A stretch of 64,000 bases of DNA from Polaromonas sp. SP1. Its GTDB lineage: Bacteria > Pseudomonadota > Gammaproteobacteria > Burkholderiales > Burkholderiaceae_C. The number at the start of each line of letters is the position of its first letter. Positions within the stretch are counted from its first letter, which is position 1. The notes below the pieces were generated by a model. The model did no database searches and was not told the origin of the DNA. It saw only the letters and a list, made by a program, of their open reading frames with translations. The stretch spans positions 3,824,501 through 3,888,500 of the forward strand of contig NZ_CP031013.1 in assembly GCF_003711205.1 (NCBI RefSeq), read 5' to 3'. The position numbers were made by a program, and so were the translations under genes. Positions 1 through 7,541 of this stretch are shown piece by piece.

Positions 1-283
1 CCTCGGACGATTCGGCAAAGCTGCCATGGCAGGAGGCGCATTGCGCTTCCCACAGCACTTCGCCCTGGCGCACCGAGCCCTGGCCCTTGGGCAGGCCCTT
101 GAAGTCGGGCCGTACGTCGATGTCCCAGGCCTTGATTTCGGCGGGTGTGGCGGTGCGGCCGACCTCTGCCAGCGCGGCTTGCCGCGCGGCCGGCTGGGCG
201 TGGGCCCAACCTGCGCCCAGCAGGCAAAGGCCCGCCAGCACGAACGAGGGCGAAGAAAGCCGGTGCAACTCAAACCTGGACAT
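1..283 (-). CDS. soxD: SoxD, diheme-type cytochrome c subunit of sulfur dehydrogenase (3' part missing)
   Basis: Only the first 94 codons are present; the gene runs off the left edge. The protein opens with a Sec signal peptide (hydrophobic FVLAGLCLLGAGWAHA) and then a region ending in a heme c attachment motif CASCH at about residues 82-86. It starts inside the end of soxC (14 bp overlap), which implies translational coupling. In the Sox pathway SoxCD is a periplasmic molybdenum-heme complex that oxidises the sulfane sulfur bound to SoxY, and SoxD carries electrons out to small c-type cytochromes. The call rests on the single heme motif plus the position directly after soxC. The rest of the protein, including any second heme, is not visible. 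Confidence 0.85.
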   Translation of the reverse strand, partial: MSRFELHRLSSPSFVLAGLCLLGAGWAHAQPAARQAALAEVGRTATPAEIKAWDIDVRPDFKGLPKGQGSVRQGEVLWEAQCASCHGSFAESSE

Positions 284-1601
284 TTTTCACCTCGCCGTTT
301 TCTTCCAGCGACCACGACTGGATGGCGTTGTTGTGATAGATGCTGCGCGATGCGCGGACCTTGCGCAGTTCGCTGTAAGTCGGCTGTACCTGGCCGGTCT
401 CATCGACGGCGCGGCTCTGGAAGATTGCCGGTTTGCCGTCCCAGACGAAGTCGGCGTTAAAACGCGTGAGGCACTTGGAGAGCACCGGCCCTTCGAGCCG
501 CGCCTGCGTCCAGTTTTTTCCGCCATCCACCGACACGTCGACCCGGCGGATCTTGCCGCGCCCGCTCCAGGCCAGGCCGGTGAGGTTGTGAAAGCCCTTT
601 TGCAGCAACACCTGGCCGCCGCTGGGCGAAGTCACCACGCTTTTGACTTCCTGGACGCTGGTGTACTGGCGATGCAGGCCGTCCGGCATCAGGTCGACGT
701 AATGGATGGTTTCGTCCTTGGCGCCGTAGGGCATGTCGCCCACTTCGATGCGCCGCAGGTATTTGACCCAACTCACACCCTGCACGCCCGGCACGACGAG
801 GCGCAGCGGGTAGCCGTTTTCGGGGCGCAGCATTTCGCCGTTCTGGCCGTAGGCCACCAGCACTTCGCCGCTCATCACCAGGCTCATGGGGATGGTGCGG
901 GTCATGCCCGAGCCGTCCGCGCCTTCGGCCAGGATGAATTTGGCACGCTTGAAATCAGTGCCGCACAACTCAAGCAATGCGCGCAAAGGCACACCGGTGA
1001 ATTCGCTGCAGCTGAGCATGCCGTGGGTGTACTGCACCGTCGGCACGGCGGCGTTGCCCCATTCCATGCCGGTGTTGGCGCCGCATTCGATGAAATGCAT
1101 GCGGCTCACATTGGGCAGGCGCATGATTTCGTCCATGCTGAACACCATGGGTCGCTTGAGCATCATGTCGTCCGAGCCGTTGAGCATCAGGCGGTGTTTG
1201 GAGGGGTCGATGTCCCACCATCCCTGGTGATGGCGCTCAAAGTGCAGGCCGCTGGGCGTGATGATCCCGAACAGGCCCTGCAGCGGGCAAAAGCTCACGC
1301 TCGCCTGGCCGATGCGCGTCAGGCCCGGGCTCTCGCGGCGCTGCAGGTTTTTTTCCCATTCGCTGGGCAGGCCGTACCCGCGGGCCGCCACAGGCTGGCC
1401 CAGGCCTTTGCTGTGGGGCGGAAGGTTCAGGATATTGGCGTCGCCCTCGGCGGCAGCGCCTTGCGCGCTGGCACGGCTGGCCGCAGCGGCGGCCGCCGCA
1501 AACGCCCCGGCCAGAAAGCCGCGGCGCCCTGCCCGCACTTCATGAATCTGGTCCCGCGAGAGGAAGTGCTCAGGGGCACGCTGGATGAATCGGTTCAACA
1601 T
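270..1601 (-). CDS. soxC: SoxC, molybdenum-containing sulfane dehydrogenase subunit
   Basis: Sulfite-oxidase-family molybdoprotein of 443 residues, the catalytic partner of SoxD. A twin-arginine signal (GRRGFLAGAF near residue 25, followed by an Ala-rich core) sends it folded to the periplasm. The FIECGAN segment holds the Cys expected to ligate molybdenum in this family, and the C-terminal half is the Mo-cofactor dimerisation domain. A first ATG at 1610 has AAAGAG touching it, whereas the ATG at 1601 has that element 9 nt upstream, so I chose 1601. It lies between soxR (19 bp upstream) and soxD (overlapping), so the three are one leftward operon. Length and order match the SoxCD pairs of thiosulfate oxidisers. 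Confidence 0.9.
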   Translation of the reverse strand: MLNRFIQRAPEHFLSRDQIHEVRAGRRGFLAGAFAAAAAAASRASAQGAAAEGDANILNLPPHSKGLGQPVAARGYGLPSEWEKNLQRRESPGLTRIGQASVSFCPLQGLFGIITPSGLHFERHHQGWWDIDPSKHRLMLNGSDDMMLKRPMVFSMDEIMRLPNVSRMHFIECGANTGMEWGNAAVPTVQYTHGMLSCSEFTGVPLRALLELCGTDFKRAKFILAEGADGSGMTRTIPMSLVMSGEVLVAYGQNGEMLRPENGYPLRLVVPGVQGVSWVKYLRRIEVGDMPYGAKDETIHYVDLMPDGLHRQYTSVQEVKSVVTSPSGGQVLLQKGFHNLTGLAWSGRGKIRRVDVSVDGGKNWTQARLEGPVLSKCLTRFNADFVWDGKPAIFQSRAVDETGQVQPTYSELRKVRASRSIYHNNAIQSWSLEENGEVKNVQV

Positions 1602-1620
1602 GGATGGCATCTCTTTTTAT

Positions 1621-2004
1621 TCAGGCGTCAGCAGCTCCGGACCGGGGCGACAGGCTTTCGCCCGGCGGCAGCGCGCCCGGCTCGTCCAGCTCGATGGCGA
1701 TCTGCGTGCAGACGCTGCGGCACAGCGCCACGGCTTTTTCGCTTTGCACCCGGTAGATCACCTGCGTGCCCTCTTTGCGCTTGGCCAGCACGCCGGTGCG
1801 GTAGAGCACAGCCAGGTGCTGTGAAAGATTGGGCTGCGTGGTGTCGATTTCAGCCAACAACTCATTGACGGACTTTTCACGCTCGCACAGGGCGCTGAGC
1901 ACCCGCAAACGCATGGGCGTTGCCAGCACGGCGAAAAGTTCCGCCGCCAGCTCAAAAACCCGGCCTCTTTCAACCTGCGCACTGCCCTGAATCATCTGGT
2001 CCAT
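1621..2004 (-). CDS. soxR: SoxR, ArsR-family repressor of sulfur oxidation genes
   Basis: 127-residue ArsR/SmtB-type winged-helix protein. The recognition region TTQPNLSQHLAVLYRTGVL is typical of the family, and the wing is KRKEGTQVIYRV. Cys residues at about position 40 (ALCEREKS) and in the pair CRSVC near the end fit a thiol- or persulfide-sensing repressor like BigR/SqrR/SoxR, although which of them sense is not shown by sequence alone. It is the first gene of the leftward soxR-soxC-soxD operon. An AT-rich imperfect palindrome lies 15 bp upstream of its start, so it probably represses its own operon until sulfur compounds appear. The name is based on the family and on the soxCD neighbours. 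Confidence 0.8.
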   Translation of the reverse strand: MDQMIQGSAQVERGRVFELAAELFAVLATPMRLRVLSALCEREKSVNELLAEIDTTQPNLSQHLAVLYRTGVLAKRKEGTQVIYRVQSEKAVALCRSVCTQIAIELDEPGALPPGESLSPRSGAADA

Positions 2005-2018
2005 AGCAACTTTTTCTT

Positions 2019-2040
2019 AATATAAGCAATGACTAATATT
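2019..2040. promoter_or_regulatory. Probable SoxR operator (AT-rich imperfect palindrome)
   Basis: The 22 bp from AATATAAGC to ACTAATATT pair at 8 of 11 positions about their centre. The site ends 15 bp before the soxR start codon, in an otherwise GC-rich stretch. ArsR-type sulfur regulators of the BigR group bind AT-rich imperfect inverted repeats in their own promoters. Autoregulation is inferred. Confidence 0.5.
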
Positions 2041-2088
2041 ATTCATCAGTACCCATAAGGAAAGACACCGTAGATACCCTCAGGCACC

Positions 2089-2156
2089 GTGAAATTGGTA
2101 AATATCACCAGGCACCGGCCAAACCGGCAAAAGGTGTTGCCAACACGCAATTTCAC
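2089..2156 (+). other. Structured leader candidate upstream of the Slam-like operon
   Basis: A perfect 9-bp inverted repeat, GTGAAATTG (2089-2097) and CAATTTCAC (2148-2156), encloses a second set of pairable segments: CACC (2113-2116) with GGTG (2133-2136), and an inner GCC/GGC. The whole can fold as a long hairpin about 100 bp before the start at 2260. No T-run follows, so it is not a simple terminator. It could be an operator pair or a 5' UTR structure. I recognise no known riboswitch class. Confidence 0.3.
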
Positions 2157-2259
2157 CCCCCGCCGAAAGGTGTAATAAAGCGTTGCACGCCCCTTGAGCG
2201 TGATATAAAACTTTTGTTGCTTACGGGTTGTTACCTAAGACACTTAAAAAATAATACTT

Positions 2260-3588
2260 ATGTTTTCAAAAAACACACTTTTTTCGGGTGGCTTACTGGT
2301 CGCGGCCCTGATCACCCATCCCGCACATGCAGAGGTCGACGCCCTGGTCACCAATGCCCGCACATTGCTCGACCAAAGCCAGGCGCAAAAAGCCTTCGAC
2401 CTGCTGGAGCCGCAAGAGCCCGCACGCGCAGGGGATCCCGACTTCGACACCGTGCTGGGTATCGCCGCCAATGAGACCGGACAGTACACCCGGGCCGTCT
2501 TCGCACTGGAGCGCGTGCTGGCCGTGCAACCCAGCAACTCGCGGGCACGCGCCGAACTCGGCCGCGCCCTCTTCTCCGTCGGCGACACCAAGGCCTCCCG
2601 CCAGGTGCTGATGGAAACCAAGCGGGACAACATCCCCGCCGAGGCCGCCGCGACCATCGACCAGTTCCTGCAGGCCATTGACCGCACCGAGGAAGCGGCC
2701 CGCTCCTCGGTCAAGCCCTTCCTCGAAGCCGGTATCGGCTACGACACCAACATCAACAGCGGCCCGGGCAACCCCAATGTGGCCGTTCCGGCTTTCGGCG
2801 GGCTGATCTTCACGCTGAACCAGGCTGGCGTTGAAACCAAGGACACGTTTTTCACTCTGGGCGGCGGTGTATCCGCCCGCTATGTCGTGGATCCACGCTG
2901 GTCGCTGATCGGCAACGTCTACGGCAATGCCCGCGCCAACGCGAAGCACGGCGACTTCGACACCGGGCAGGTCGACGTCAACGCCGGCGCCAGCTACCGG
3001 TATGAAAAGCACGAATTCAGCGGCGTCGTCCAGGCCGGCACCTACTCCGTCAACGGATCACGCGCACGCGACCAGCAAGGCCTTGTGGGCGAATGGACCT
3101 ACCGCATCGACGGCTTTCGCCAATGGAGCACCTACATCCAGTGGGGCGACCTGAAATACCCGGGGCAGTCGATTCGCGACGCCACACGCACGGTGCTCGG
3201 CACGTCATACGCGCACGCTTTCCGCGAAAGCAACATCATCGTGTTTGGCGGCGGTTATGTCGGGACCGAAAAGGAAAACGCCGCCGGTGTGCCGCACCTG
3301 GGCCACGACCTCGTCGGCTTTCGCGCCGGTGCGCAGAAAACGCTGTCAGATGCCCTGGCCCTGTTTGGCAGCGTGAGCTATGAAGACCGCAAATACGGCG
3401 GCGCCGACCCGCTCTTCCTTGTCACCCGCCATGACAAGCAATGGAATTTGAACCTGGGCCTGAACTGGGTGCCCGCCAAACTGTGGCGCGTCACGCCCCA
3501 GCTGACGCTGACCAACGTGAAATCCAATGTTGCCATTTCCGACTACAACCGCAGCCTGTTCTCCGTGACGGTGCGCCGCGATTTCTGA
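2260..3588 (+). CDS. Slam-like (DUF560) outer-membrane exporter with N-terminal TPR and C-terminal beta-barrel
   Basis: 442 residues. A Sec signal peptide (cleavage near AHA-EV) is followed by about 130 residues of TPR-like helices (for example GQYTRAVFALERVLAVQPSNSRARAELGRALF). The last 290 residues are alternating amphipathic strands that begin with GIGYDTNINSG and end VTVRRDF, with the terminal Phe typical of outer-membrane barrels. This TPR plus barrel plan and the DTNIN entry are characteristic of Slam/type XI secretion outer-membrane proteins, which move proteins carrying a TbpB-like barrel domain to the surface or medium. It is slightly shorter than neisserial Slam. It is followed after 42 bp by two candidate substrates. 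A generic TPR-porin is the alternative. Family membership is read from motifs and not from an alignment. Confidence 0.65.
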   Translation: MFSKNTLFSGGLLVAALITHPAHAEVDALVTNARTLLDQSQAQKAFDLLEPQEPARAGDPDFDTVLGIAANETGQYTRAVFALERVLAVQPSNSRARAELGRALFSVGDTKASRQVLMETKRDNIPAEAAATIDQFLQAIDRTEEAARSSVKPFLEAGIGYDTNINSGPGNPNVAVPAFGGLIFTLNQAGVETKDTFFTLGGGVSARYVVDPRWSLIGNVYGNARANAKHGDFDTGQVDVNAGASYRYEKHEFSGVVQAGTYSVNGSRARDQQGLVGEWTYRIDGFRQWSTYIQWGDLKYPGQSIRDATRTVLGTSYAHAFRESNIIVFGGGYVGTEKENAAGVPHLGHDLVGFRAGAQKTLSDALALFGSVSYEDRKYGGADPLFLVTRHDKQWNLNLGLNWVPAKLWRVTPQLTLTNVKSNVAISDYNRSLFSVTVRRDF

Positions 3589-3630
3589 CCTTCGTCACGA
3601 CAGAGAACGCAACGGCAGGAAACCAACGCC

Positions 3631-5046
3631 ATGAAAACAAGAAGAAGCCTTCCGCTTAAACGCACCGCCCTCTCGGTCGTGGTGGCGGCGGCCTTCCCCC
3701 TGTTTCCGGCGCACACCCTGGCGGCCGGGTCGGCGGGCGTGGCTCAATTCATCGCCGGCGACGTCAATGTGCTGCGCGCAAACGGCAAAACCGAGCCGCT
3801 CGCCAAAGGCAAAGCGCTCGAGAGCGGCGAATCCATCCTGACGGGCAACGCCGGCCGCGCGCAGGTGCGCTTCACCGACGGCGGCCTGGTGTCCCTTCAG
3901 CCCAACACCGAATTCAAGATCGCGAACTATGTCGACGAAGCAGACCCCAAACAGGACCGCTTCCTGGTCGACCTGCTGCGCGGCAGCATGCGGGCCATCA
4001 CCGGCCTGATCGGCAAGCGCAACCGCGAGAACTACAAGGTCACCACAACCACCGCCACCATCGGCATACGCGGCTCCGGCTTCAGCGTGGGCTACAACCC
4101 CGACGGCTCGCTGGGCATCACCACCGAACTGGACGGCATCGAAGTCTGCAATGCCGGCGGCTGCGTGGGGCTGACGGCAGGCGAGTCAGTGCGCGTGGTA
4201 AGCCCTACCGAGGCGCCCGTACGTACCAATGTGCGGGCAAACGTGCCAACGCCGGCGCCAGCCCAGGAGGTGGTCACGGTCGGCAACCAGACCACTGCCG
4301 ACGGCAAGGCCAGCATCGTTTCCACGCCGTCCGCCCCTGCCAGGCAAGTGTTCACCGACCTGTCGGTGGGCGTGGTGTTTACCGATACCTCAGCCAACCC
4401 GGTGGCGGAAAGCTACCACCCCGAGGGCGGCACCGCCGTGCTGACCAGCTTCCTCAGCGGGCAACCCATCGACTTCGACAGCGTCGACAGCAGCAACGTC
4501 CGGACCCAGTTCCGCAGCACGCCCGGCCTCACCAACATGGAAAAGGGCACGCTGGGCGTACCCACCGACGCCGATTTCGTCGGCTGGGGCAGCTGGGTAA
4601 CGGGGCAAAAGATCGTGGGCGGTTCGGCCGCGTCCATCGAGTCCGTTCACTTTGTGATGGGCCGGCCGACGCCTCTGGCGCAAATGCCCACCAACATGCA
4701 GGGCACTTACGCGCTTGCCGGCGGCACGGCGTTTTCCAACACGCTCGGCGCAGGTCAATTGGTCGGCGGCTCCATCACAGCCAATTTCAGCGGCGCCGGC
4801 CAGGGCAATGGTTATCTCGACCTCACCACACGCTTTGGCGGCACCAACTACTCAGTGACGGGCATCTCCCTGGATATCAACAACTCCAGGATCACGAATA
4901 CTTCGGGGTCCAATATCACCGGCTTCTTCACCGGCAGCAACGCCAGCCGGGCAGCGCTGGTCTACAGCACGCCGATCGAAAGCGCAGGCCAGGTTTCCGG
5001 CGCAGCCGTCTTCCAGCAGACCGGCTTGAGCGCCATCCCCCAATAA
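3631..5046 (+). CDS. Secreted FecR-domain protein with TbpB-like C-terminal barrel, candidate Slam substrate 1
   Basis: 471 residues. A Sec signal peptide without a lipobox (cut near LAA-GSAG) implies a soluble rather than lipidated product. Residues about 35-190 form a FecR-type domain (AQFIAGDVNV, RAQVRFTDGGLVSLQPNTEF, TTTATIGIRGSGF, and EVCNAGGCVGLTAGESVRV with two Cys). A Pro/Ala linker follows, then a conserved GWGSWVTG / HFVMGRPTP block. The C-terminal strands end ITGFFTGSNASRAALVYS and VSGAAVFQQ, closely resembling the GxFxGPNAxxxGGxF signature of TbpB-type barrels carried by Slam-dependent proteins. The start has AGGA 10 nt upstream. A second copy of the gene follows. Transport role is inferred from the upstream exporter; ligand is unknown. 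Confidence 0.6.
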   Translation: MKTRRSLPLKRTALSVVVAAAFPLFPAHTLAAGSAGVAQFIAGDVNVLRANGKTEPLAKGKALESGESILTGNAGRAQVRFTDGGLVSLQPNTEFKIANYVDEADPKQDRFLVDLLRGSMRAITGLIGKRNRENYKVTTTTATIGIRGSGFSVGYNPDGSLGITTELDGIEVCNAGGCVGLTAGESVRVVSPTEAPVRTNVRANVPTPAPAQEVVTVGNQTTADGKASIVSTPSAPARQVFTDLSVGVVFTDTSANPVAESYHPEGGTAVLTSFLSGQPIDFDSVDSSNVRTQFRSTPGLTNMEKGTLGVPTDADFVGWGSWVTGQKIVGGSAASIESVHFVMGRPTPLAQMPTNMQGTYALAGGTAFSNTLGAGQLVGGSITANFSGAGQGNGYLDLTTRFGGTNYSVTGISLDINNSRITNTSGSNITGFFTGSNASRAALVYSTPIESAGQVSGAAVFQQTGLSAIPQ

Positions 5047-5095
5047 GCCAGCCCGCGCGCACAGCATTACCCAAAAAAATCTCCGGAGAATCAGC

Positions 5096-6439
5096 ATGAC
5101 CCCCTCGTCCTTCAAGCTTCAGCACACTGTCCTGGCCGTTGCGCTGGCTGCCATTTACCCGCTGCAGGCGTCTGTTGCGGCTTCTGCCGGTGTGGCCCAG
5201 TTCATTGCAGGTGATGTGAATGTCCGCCGTGCCGATGGCGGCTCCACACCGCTGGTCAAAGGCAAAGACATCGAAAGCGGCCAGGCCATCGTGACCGGCG
5301 CCAGCGGCCGGGCGCAGGTGCGCTTCACCGACGGCGGCCTGGTGTCCCTGCAGCCCAATACCGAATTCAAGGTGGCCAACTATGTCGACAAGGCCGACCC
5401 GAAAGAAGACCGCTTCCTGGTCGACCTGCTGCGCGGCAGCATGCGGGCCGTCACCGGCCTCATCGGCAAGCGCAACCGCGAGAACTACAAGGTCACCACC
5501 ACCACCGCCACGATCGGCATACGCGGCTCGGGCTTTAATGCCGGCTACAACCCCGACGGCTCGCTGGGTGTAACCACCGAGTTCGACGGCATCGAAGTCT
5601 GCAACGCCGGCGGCTGCGTGGGCCTGACGGCCGGTGAATCGGTGCGCGTGGTCAACAACACGGACGCACCCGTGCGCACGAATGTGCGAGCCATAGTGCC
5701 CACGCCGGGGCCCATACAGGATCCTGTGATTGTGGGTAACCAGACCACGCCCAAGGGAGCACCAAAAATCCTCGTGGAAGACTCAAAAGTTGCTGGACTC
5801 CCCACCGGTGAAAACGGCACCTTCACCGACATGACCGCTGTCGTTCATTACCATCTGCCGCCTGTCAACACTGACCCGAATGGCAGCTTTGCCGGCCCGA
5901 TTGCTTCAACGTCAGTGGTGCTGAGCGGCAGCAAGGCCACGTCCATCGAAGCTTCTGGCTTCACCTTCACGCCGACCGTCAACACAGCGGCGGGCTCTTT
6001 CGGTTCAGTCGCTACCAATGACTTCATCGGCTGGGGCAACTGGGCCACCGGCACCAAGACAGGCCCCACCAACCTCGCCGAGATTCACTACCTCGTGGGC
6101 CAGGCTACGCCGGTCATACCGACCATCGGGGGAGCCGCCTCCTACACTCTCGTCGGCGGCTCGGCCCCCACGTCGTACACCGGTGCCAGCGGAGTCCTGA
6201 ACAGCGCAACGCTTTCGGTCAACTTTGGTGGTGGCTTTCTGGACGTCAACATTAACACCTCATTTGGCAATGTGGTGGAGAACTTCCTGTATTTCTCCAG
6301 CTCCACCTTCAGCAGCGGCAGCGGCAGCATCAAAGGCATGTTCACAGGCCCCAACGCCAATTACGCGGGCCTTATTTACAACGGCGGCCTGTCGCCGGCA
6401 GGCACGTTCACCGGCACCGCGATCTTCAAGGCGCCTTAA
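5096..6439 (+). CDS. Secreted FecR-domain protein with TbpB-like C-terminal barrel, candidate Slam substrate 2
   Basis: 447 residues, paralogue of the preceding gene, with the SD sequence CCGGAGAA before its ATG. It has a Sec signal peptide (PLQASVAA) and no lipobox. The FecR domain (about residues 28-185) is almost the same as in its neighbour even at DNA level, including the pair of Cys in EVCNAGGCVG. The C-terminal half has diverged but keeps GWGNWATG, IHYLVGQATP and the final GMFTGPNANYAGLIY...GTFTGTAIFKAP, a very good match to the TbpB-barrel signature. The plan is therefore a fixed N-terminal domain with a variable middle and a conserved export barrel. It is the last gene of the operon and overlaps the convergent glycosyltransferase gene by 4 bp. 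Confidence 0.6.
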   Translation: MTPSSFKLQHTVLAVALAAIYPLQASVAASAGVAQFIAGDVNVRRADGGSTPLVKGKDIESGQAIVTGASGRAQVRFTDGGLVSLQPNTEFKVANYVDKADPKEDRFLVDLLRGSMRAVTGLIGKRNRENYKVTTTTATIGIRGSGFNAGYNPDGSLGVTTEFDGIEVCNAGGCVGLTAGESVRVVNNTDAPVRTNVRAIVPTPGPIQDPVIVGNQTTPKGAPKILVEDSKVAGLPTGENGTFTDMTAVVHYHLPPVNTDPNGSFAGPIASTSVVLSGSKATSIEASGFTFTPTVNTAAGSFGSVATNDFIGWGNWATGTKTGPTNLAEIHYLVGQATPVIPTIGGAASYTLVGGSAPTSYTGASGVLNSATLSVNFGGGFLDVNINTSFGNVVENFLYFSSSTFSSGSGSIKGMFTGPNANYAGLIYNGGLSPAGTFTGTAIFKAP

Positions 6440-7491
6440 CGCCCGCACCAGGCAGCCGCAGGCCCAAGGTAATAAACCATCTCCCGCTGCGTGGCCTCGG
6501 GGCCATGCACAGCGATCGCCTGCAGCCTTCCTGCCTCGCCCATGCTCCGGCACAACGCGGGGTCCGCCGCCAGTTGCATCACCGCGTCGTAAGCTTCTTC
6601 CTGCGACTGTATGAGCCGGCCCGACACCCCGTCTTCCATCACTTCGGCATAACCGCCGCGCACGTGCGCCACGACGGGCAGGCCCGCGGCCATGGCTTCC
6701 ACCACCACGCGGCCATACGCTTCCGTTGACGCGCCGGTGCGATAGAAAAATGCATCCAGCGAACGGTAGAAATCGGGCGTGCTTTCAGCGCCGGCGGGCA
6801 GCAGTTCAACCCCTTCGACACCCGCCAGCGCCTGCGCCATGCAGGTGCCGCCCATGATGCGCACCCGCAGCCCCCGGCTGGCCAGCATGCGGTACAGCGC
6901 CGGGTCTTCGGGGTGGTGCTTGTCGGGTGCGTCGCGGCTGACGCGGCCCACGGTGAAGGGGCGATCAGCCGCCCCCGGCGTGGAAGCCTGTGCGAAGCGC
7001 TCGCCGGCTACCGCCAGGAAAGGCTGCACGTCCATCAGGCTGCGTGAAATGCGCCCAGGCAAACCAACGCTCAACTGCAGCAGCTTTGACACGAACACCA
7101 GCTCCGGGTCTAGACCCGTGCTGTCCCGCAGGGACTCCATCGCTGCAAACAGCTGCGCGTGGTTGGCCAGGTTGTAAAACAGGATGATCTGCTCAAACTT
7201 CGCGTACTTCAGCCAGAGGCCGGGCCGCATGTGCACGCCGGCAATCAGCAAGGCGCCGCCCCTGGGGAACTGCTGGGCAAAAGGCTGGATCACGGCAATG
7301 TCCTGCCCCGCGTAGCTGGGGTGCAGCGGCACATCCGACCACAGCTTCACAGGCCGCCGCCCTTGCAGCAGGCGCCGGATGTCCAGCAGCTCACGCTCTG
7401 CACCGGTATAGGCCTGGCTGAAACGCCCCAGCAAATGCAGCGTAGAGGCTGGTGATGCAGGCGAAGGCGAGGCTGGAGCAGAGGCATTCAT
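6436..7491 (-). CDS. Glycosyltransferase, GT4-like (family 1)
   Basis: About 351 residues with a GT-B fold. The acceptor-side N-terminal half contains LLGRFSQAYTGAEREL. The C-terminal half holds the nucleotide-sugar signature STEAYGRVVVEAMAAGLPVVAHVRGGYAEVMEDGVSGRL, where E of VVVEAM is the usual donor-sugar ligand. I chose the ATG at 7491 because upstream codons would run over the start of the divergent neighbour. It lacks membrane segments, so it is cytoplasmic or peripheral. It faces a TPR-OGT-type transferase across a 50 bp gap and ends against the FecR-protein operon, which suggests a role in modifying secreted proteins or surface glycans. Donor and acceptor are unknown. Confidence 0.75.
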   Translation of the reverse strand: MNASAPASPSPASPASTLHLLGRFSQAYTGAERELLDIRRLLQGRRPVKLWSDVPLHPSYAGQDIAVIQPFAQQFPRGGALLIAGVHMRPGLWLKYAKFEQIILFYNLANHAQLFAAMESLRDSTGLDPELVFVSKLLQLSVGLPGRISRSLMDVQPFLAVAGERFAQASTPGAADRPFTVGRVSRDAPDKHHPEDPALYRMLASRGLRVRIMGGTCMAQALAGVEGVELLPAGAESTPDFYRSLDAFFYRTGASTEAYGRVVVEAMAAGLPVVAHVRGGYAEVMEDGVSGRLIQSQEEAYDAVMQLAADPALCRSMGEAGRLQAIAVHGPEATQREMVYYLGPAAAWCGR

Positions 7492-7541
7492 TCTTCGGCA
7501 ATTATCCCTGCGATGCGAGGCTCTGCCACATAATCCGGAGG

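Noticed and set aside
87-1868. Long open frame on the plus strand opposite soxC and soxR
   Set aside because: It is antisense to soxC-soxR, which carry clear family motifs. The product is Ala/His/Arg-rich, as expected for a GC-rich shadow frame.
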